From Diphasiastrum complanatum (taxonomy: Eukaryota; Streptophyta; Lycopodiopsida; Lycopodiales; Lycopodiaceae), in assembly GCA_029204225.1 (NCBI GenBank), contig CM055114.1, positions 14,412,558 through 14,476,557 of the forward strand: a stretch of 64,000 nt of DNA, given 5' to 3'. Numbering within the stretch: the stretch's first letter is position 1; every line of letters begins with the position of its first letter. Under the pieces are notes generated by a model. The model saw nothing but the letters and a program-made list of their open reading frames with translations, did not search any database and had not been told where the DNA came from. The translations under genes were made by a program, and so were the position numbers. Below are positions 59,647 to 64,000 of this stretch, piece after piece.

Positions 59647-60243
59647 GTTGCAATGATTGATCTCTGATCTTTGACCTGTTCCAATGCACTAAGCACTCTC
59701 TTGAATCAACAAATGAAACACAAGAAGAAATCACAAAGATTTGGAACCTAAAACCTTACTTTTTCTCTCTTTTCCTCACTTTTTCCTTAATTTTAGCCAC
59801 TAGTTTTATGATTTCTTGATCAAACCAAGACCAAACCTCAATATACTTGCTTTTCCCTCACTCCTAAGATTGAAATACACTCTTGAATCATTCAGCAAAC
59901 TGAAAATCAGAGGGTTACATCAATTTTGAAGTTTTTGACATGAAGAAGCAAGAAATTGAATCAAAAAACTATATGCTAGAATGGAAAACTAATAGGATCT
60001 TGTTGGATCTTGCATCTCCCTCTTTCCAAAACAATTTTTGTCTCCTTATTCTGATAAGTACAGAGGGAATTCGCCCTACTTCAATTGAAATGCATACAAA
60101 TGATGTTTTGATCACAAAGATCCAATTTCTACACATAAATCAACAAGATTTTTAGCTAGAAACTTGATTGGAATGCTACAAAAGCAAACTCGCCCACAAA
60201 TCTCTTCTAAATCTGGCAAAACCTGCACATTTGGCCGCCTAAT
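59647..60243 (-). mobile_element. 5' leader of element 2
   Basis: About 600 bp between primer site and the gag start. It has no long frame in the sense direction and lacks the triplicated block found in the leader of element 1. Confidence 0.7.
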
Positions 60244-60255
60244 GCTCTGATACCA
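60244..60255 (-). promoter_or_regulatory. Primer-binding site of element 2
   Basis: TGGTATCAGAGC on the minus strand, adjoining the 5' LTR. Confidence 0.94.
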
Positions 60256-60908
60256 TGTGAAAAACTCAGATCCAAAAGATGCTAAAGTTTCATAAAGATC
60301 TTGGCCATGGAAGTTATGCACATCTAGATTGAAAAAATGATAGAAATTGTGATGTTAAGCATACTAAACATCAACTAAACATCAAAATCTGATCATAAGC
60401 TTCCACAAACAGAAACTTGCTGTCCCTGTCCGTACTTCAGAGCCTACAACCTGCATTTCACACGTGTGAAGCCATAGCAACAAAGAAATCACAATTCTAG
60501 TGGCTAGAATGCAAGATATGAACAAAAAAGTGAGAGAGAAGAAGATGGACCTTCAAAGAGCATAACATTCATTCAATAGAATGAAAATGAGATGTGTACA
60601 TACTCGTGGAGATGGCTATTTATAGCAGCCATAGTGCCTCTTGGCCACTTGTCTTATGATAGGCTAAAATTGGGGTCCAATAGGATTCACCCATATACCT
60701 AGAAATTTGGTCAAATAGGAATGCACCAAATTATGAGCCAATAGAAGAGCTCCACACTCGACCTCCTCTAATTAATGTGACCTCAAAAGTAGTGTACACA
60801 TACTTTGGGCCTCTACATACATGTATGAACCTATCTCTAACTTTTATTTGGCCATAGGCCTACAAAATCTCAAGTTAGGAAAATACTACTAGTTGACAAT
60901 TTTTCACA
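60256..60908 (-). repeat. 5' LTR of copia element 2
   Basis: 653 bp. The likely core promoter is CTATAAATAG at 60616-60625 (minus), with a CACACGTGTG palindrome at 60459-60468 on the transcribed side. Confidence 0.96.
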
Positions 60909-61172
60909 TCTCTCTCCTCTCTCTAGAAGGTACTTGACCCTAGATATTCCCTATATAGGAAAAATAGCTAAAAATGGCTTATATGACCAAAATACATCAA
61001 AATGGTCTCATTTTGAAGGGTATGAAGTTTGACACTTCATCATACTGAAAAAATACAGTAAATAAAAACATTGTGGCCTGGTTCACACGTGCAAAACTCC
61101 AGAACCAAAACTATTTACAATTTTAGCCAATTTAGGCCTCAAACTAGCTAGGAAATGTTGACAATTTTCACA
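60909..61172 (-). repeat. 5' LTR of element 1, distal U3 part
   Basis: TCTCT target duplication followed by 259 bp of U3, ending TTTTCACA. It was separated from its TATA region by the 5.9-kb element 2. Confidence 0.94.
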
Positions 61173-61246
61173 ACATACACATACACATCCACATACACAT
61201 GCACATGCACATACACATACACATACCCATACACATACACCTACAC
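61173..61246. repeat. (ACACAT)n microsatellite, right of element 1
   Basis: Continuation of the tract at 48482-48875. Confidence 0.93.
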
Positions 61247-61920
61247 ACAATCAGGCGCACAACATCGGCGGACACACTATGCTAGTGTGTGTTGTGTGTG
61301 TATACTAGTAAAGAGTGTCCATCGTTGATGGGCAATGGACGGCTCCGATGATCTAGTGGATATGCCCGTCGTTGACGGGCGGCTGTCAATGATCTGGCTG
61401 ACAGGCGGTCCTAATGCGGTCTCAAATGATCGGAAGTGCCCTGAAATGGCTATCAAATGGCCGCAAATGGACCTAATGCAGTCCTTTGCGGTCACAATGC
61501 ATTCTCAAATGGCCGCAAGTGCCCTCATCCAGTCCTAATGTGGTCTAAAATGGTCAGAAGTGCCCTGAAACTGTCAAAAATTGCAAGGATCAGCAACGGA
61601 AGTTGGAACAAGTAGTGGGTGAGGATCGGAAGCATATCAGTTACCATCAAATTACCAAGAAGAAGAATTCAATACAAATGCACAAATGAACGAAATAGTA
61701 ATGTGGACAAAATTTTTACTCTGATTGATTGAAAATGAGTACAATAGCCTAAAGTAATAACTCCAACTTGTTCGTTGAGTGTAATAACACTGGCAATAAT
61801 TCTGATTAGAATTGAGAGTCTCACTCAGTCAGTTGATCGTTCAAATTGATGTATTACAAGTTTTTTTCTACTTGCTAAATATCTAATTAGCATTAAATGC
61901 TATCTGTTACATTTATTATT
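61247..61920. repeat. Short decayed repeats and small hairpins
   Basis: A block TCCTAATG(C/T)GGTCT...GAAGTGCCCTGAAA occurs at about 61410-61455 and 61533-61575, with AAATGGCCGCAA variants between. Two related hairpins, CCATCGTTGATGG (near 61320-61332) and GCCCGTCGTTGACGGGC (61366-61382), lie beside it. No gene was seen from there to 61920. Confidence 0.55.
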
Positions 61921-62575
61921 GCCTACTATGATAAATATATGTGATACATAGACTTAAATATCAATTCATGCAAAAAATAGAATAAATGACGGCCTAGAAA
62001 ACCATCATTTATGCTGGTTTATATGACATTTTTTTAAAAACCGTCATTTATTCTAGAAATTACATTTTCCCGTAAGTTTTATGGCTTCATGTGTACATAA
62101 GTTGGTGAATAGAAGTAGTTAGATAGATATGATAGTATAACATGCCTTTTAGTTGAAATAAGTATGTCATATATTGTTTGATACATGTCGATGATGTCTT
62201 TTGCACTGTATTAGTGTTGAATCTGACAATATAGAACACATCGATAGGTATAATATCTCATGTCTAACCCAAGTAGGTAAGTTTACACATGAATGGATGG
62301 ATTACTGCCTATTATGATAAATATATGTGATACATAGACCTGAATATTAATTTATGCAAAAATGAAATAAATGACAACCTAGAAAACTATCATTTATGTT
62401 GGTTTATGTGATAGTGTTTGAAAAGCCGTCATTTATTTCAAAAATTACATTTCTTTGAAGTTTTACGGCTTCATGTGTAGATAAGTGGGCAAAATAAAAG
62501 TAGTTAGGTTGATATGATAGTATAACATGCCTTTAAGTTGATATAAGTGTGTCATACATTGTTTGATTCAAAGCT
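61921..62575. repeat. Two 266-bp direct repeats, 386 bp apart, each with an internal inverted repeat
   Basis: Units run from GCCTACTATGATAAATATAT (61921) and GCCTATTATGATAAATATAT (62307). In unit 1 AATAAATGACGG (61981-61992) pairs perfectly with CCGTCATTTATT (62041-62052). Unit 2 keeps AAATAAATGAC (62365-62375) and GTCATTTATTT (62428-62438). They may lie inside the 5' LTR that ends at 62644. Confidence 0.7.
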
Positions 62576-62644
62576 TCTATTTGATCAGAGTTCCTCTAGT
62601 CTGATATCAATTGATGATTTCTCTTATCCTACCATATTCTGACA

Positions 62645-62655
62645 TGGCATCAGAT
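62645..62655 (+). promoter_or_regulatory. Variant primer-binding site of a plus-strand copia element
   Basis: TGGCATCAGAT, a variant of the TGGTATCAGAG site, immediately after a CA dinucleotide at 62643-62644 taken as the end of the 5' LTR. The LTR start is not identified. Confidence 0.6.
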
Positions 62656-62787
62656 CGGACAATTCAGTAATCTAGATTTCTACTACGGATTATTAGTCTT
62701 GTTTCTACCAAGACAATGTTCTAGCAAGCGCACAGACAACAGTATCACGAACTCGTTGTTTCTACCAACGATCTCGCTCAAACCAGA

Positions 62788-64000
62788 ATGGACTCATCTT
62801 CTTGTACTTCTCTAATCGACAAACTTGATGGGAGTACCTACCATCTCTAGAAGTTCAAATTGAATGTCATACTACTAGTCAAGGAACTGTGGGACATCGT
62901 TGATGGCACAAAAGTTAAACCAGAAGGTGATGCAGCCATCATCACCAAATGGAGACTGAAAGATGGCAACGCTTTTGCCATGATCACTCTCAACATCAAA
63001 GACAACCAAATCAGTCACATATGTGCTACTCAGACTGCTAAGGATGCATCGGACATCCTAGCAACCCTCTATGATATCAAAGATGTCACCAAACTCCATT
63101 TGAGAAAGAAATTCTTTACCCGAAGAATGTCTAAAGCAGTAAGTGTTTCGAGTCATATCAAAACTTTCCAAAATCTTATGGATTAGATAACTGCAACTAG
63201 CTCAATCATAGAAGATACCAATGCTATTATGACTCTATTATTAAGTCTACCTGAGGTCTATGAAAATTGGGTCCTAGCAATTTCAATCCAGGAGCATCTC
63301 ACTCTTTCAAGAGTGATTTCATTGCTTCAACAAGAGGAGGCCAGAGAACTGCATTCTCCTCAGACTCAAGATCGGATACTCAAGTTCTATATTTGAACTC
63401 TCGATCGAATTTTGCTCAGGATCGAGTTTTGGTCCAGGGTCGAATTTGGATTCTTCATCATTTCAATTAAAGCAGAAGCTATTCTGTAAAAATATTGTAA
63501 GAGAATTGGCCATCTTATCAAGGATTGTAGAACTTTAAAATTCAACAATGAGAAGAAAATACAGTTTCAACAATAAGCAAATTTTGCTTCAGCCAATTTT
63601 TCAATCCAACAACAAGATGAAGATGAAGCAGCCTTCTTGACCAAGGTCAGAGAACATCAGGATATTGATTCCCGGTACCTAGAATCGGGAGCAACTCAAC
63701 ATATGACTCACCACAAAGACTGGTTCAAAGATTACAAATCATACACCCACTCTCAAATTTTGCAACTTGGAGACAACTCAACTCATTCTATTGAGGGTGA
63801 AAGAACAGTCAAGATCGAATTTCAGAGACGTGAAGTCAAGTTGCTGACCAACGTTCTCGACGTTCCAAATTTGACCAAAAATCTGCCCTCAGTTAGCAGA
63901 ATCGCAGATTTGGGTCAGAGGGTAGAATTTGACACAAACGGTTGCACCATTTTTGACCAATCCCAAAAAGCTCTAGCTTTCAGAAAAAGGAGTGGCAATC
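62788..64000 (+). pseudogene. Ty1/copia gag-protease, decayed, running off the window
   Basis: From ATG 62788 (MDSSSCTSLIDKLDGSTYHL) it is a UBN2-type gag, stopped by TAG 62848-62850, which replaces the usual Trp, and by TAG 63184-63186. It then reads SLPEVYENWVLAIS and a damaged zinc knuckle (YCKRIGHLIKDC, first Cys codon lost). The protease motif reads YLESGATQHMT, with Glu in place of the catalytic Asp. The last part (LTNVLDVPNLTKNLPSVSRI) is the linker before integrase. The lineage differs from elements 1 and 2. It cannot be active. Confidence 0.88.

Larger units (their letters stand above)
55048..60908 (-). mobile_element. Copia element 2 (complete, apparently intact, minus strand)
   Basis: LTRs at 55048-55700 and 60256-60908, both 653 bp and identical as far as I can see. 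Target duplication TCTCT at 55043-55047 and 60909-60913. Primer site 60244-60255, polypurine tract GAAGAGGGAG, and one uninterrupted gag-pol frame. It sits inside the 5' LTR of element 1 and is therefore younger. It has everything needed to be autonomous. Confidence 0.97.
48876..61172 (-). mobile_element. Copia element 1 (complete, minus strand), interrupted by element 2
   Basis: 3' LTR 48876-49530, polyprotein 49526-53479, leader, primer site 54640-54651, and 5' LTR 54652-55047 plus 60914-61172. The LTRs have TGTGAAAAAT...ATTTTCACA ends, and both add up to 655 bp once element 2 and its target duplication are removed. I saw no differences between them by eye, indicating recent insertion. Flanking 5-mers are ACACA and ACATA, an imperfect match inside a microsatellite. 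Polypurine tract GAAGAGGGAG (minus) lies directly before the 3' LTR. Confidence 0.95.

Overview
This is nuclear DNA of a land plant with a large, repeat-filled genome. The evidence is Ty1/copia retrotransposons primed by initiator-methionine tRNA (TGGTATCAGAGC), a CACTA (En/Spm) transposase with plant-type C-terminal domains, spliced transposon genes with GT-AG introns, and long microsatellites. The species cannot be told from the sequence. I see no rRNA, tRNA or CRISPR array, and only one candidate for an ordinary host gene, a short unrecognised reading frame present in two copies. Almost everything else is mobile or satellite DNA.

Layout. 1-2038: 3' end of a copia element with its 737-bp LTR. 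2039-5150: copy A of an unfamiliar DNA transposon (gene 2 on +, internally deleted transposase on -). 6650-7739: decayed CACTA transposase. 7430-16612: first copy of a 9.2-kb segmental duplication; the second is at 37072-46417. 16613-20984: stacked LTR-retrotransposon debris, including a solo LTR with a clean 5-bp target duplication. 20985-about 29440: copy C of the unfamiliar transposon with its neighbours. 29557-30000: MITE-like element. 30519-30980: purine-rich minisatellite. 30993-about 33445: copy B. 34480-37071: 5' end of another LTR element and unrecognised sequence. 46636-48875: CA-rich microsatellites. 48876-61172: a young copia element carrying a second, intact copia element inside its 5' LTR. 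61173-64000: microsatellite tail, small repeats and the 5' part of a decayed copia element.

The part that looks new is the DNA transposon family seen as copies A, B and C. Gene 1 is a four-exon DDE-type transposase: D in exon 2, D followed by CxxC in exon 3, and E in a GSLSxWSSQGMEKSH motif in exon 4. The layout resembles RAG1/Transib transposases. Gene 2 is a convergent, acidic, unrecognised protein conserved between copies A and C. In copy C, gene 2 is followed by twelve copies of an 18-bp motif in inverted pairs about 81 bp apart. Beyond them is a gene (gene 3) whose first exon reads as a histone H3-like domain and then runs, across an in-frame intron, into a Ulp1/C48-type cysteine protease. 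Next come a multi-exon minus-strand gene (gene 4) and a cysteine-rich gene (gene 5). All are broken by stops or frameshifts here, so the window holds fossils of what may be a multi-gene element. That genes 3-5 belong to the same element as genes 1-2 is inferred from their position only.
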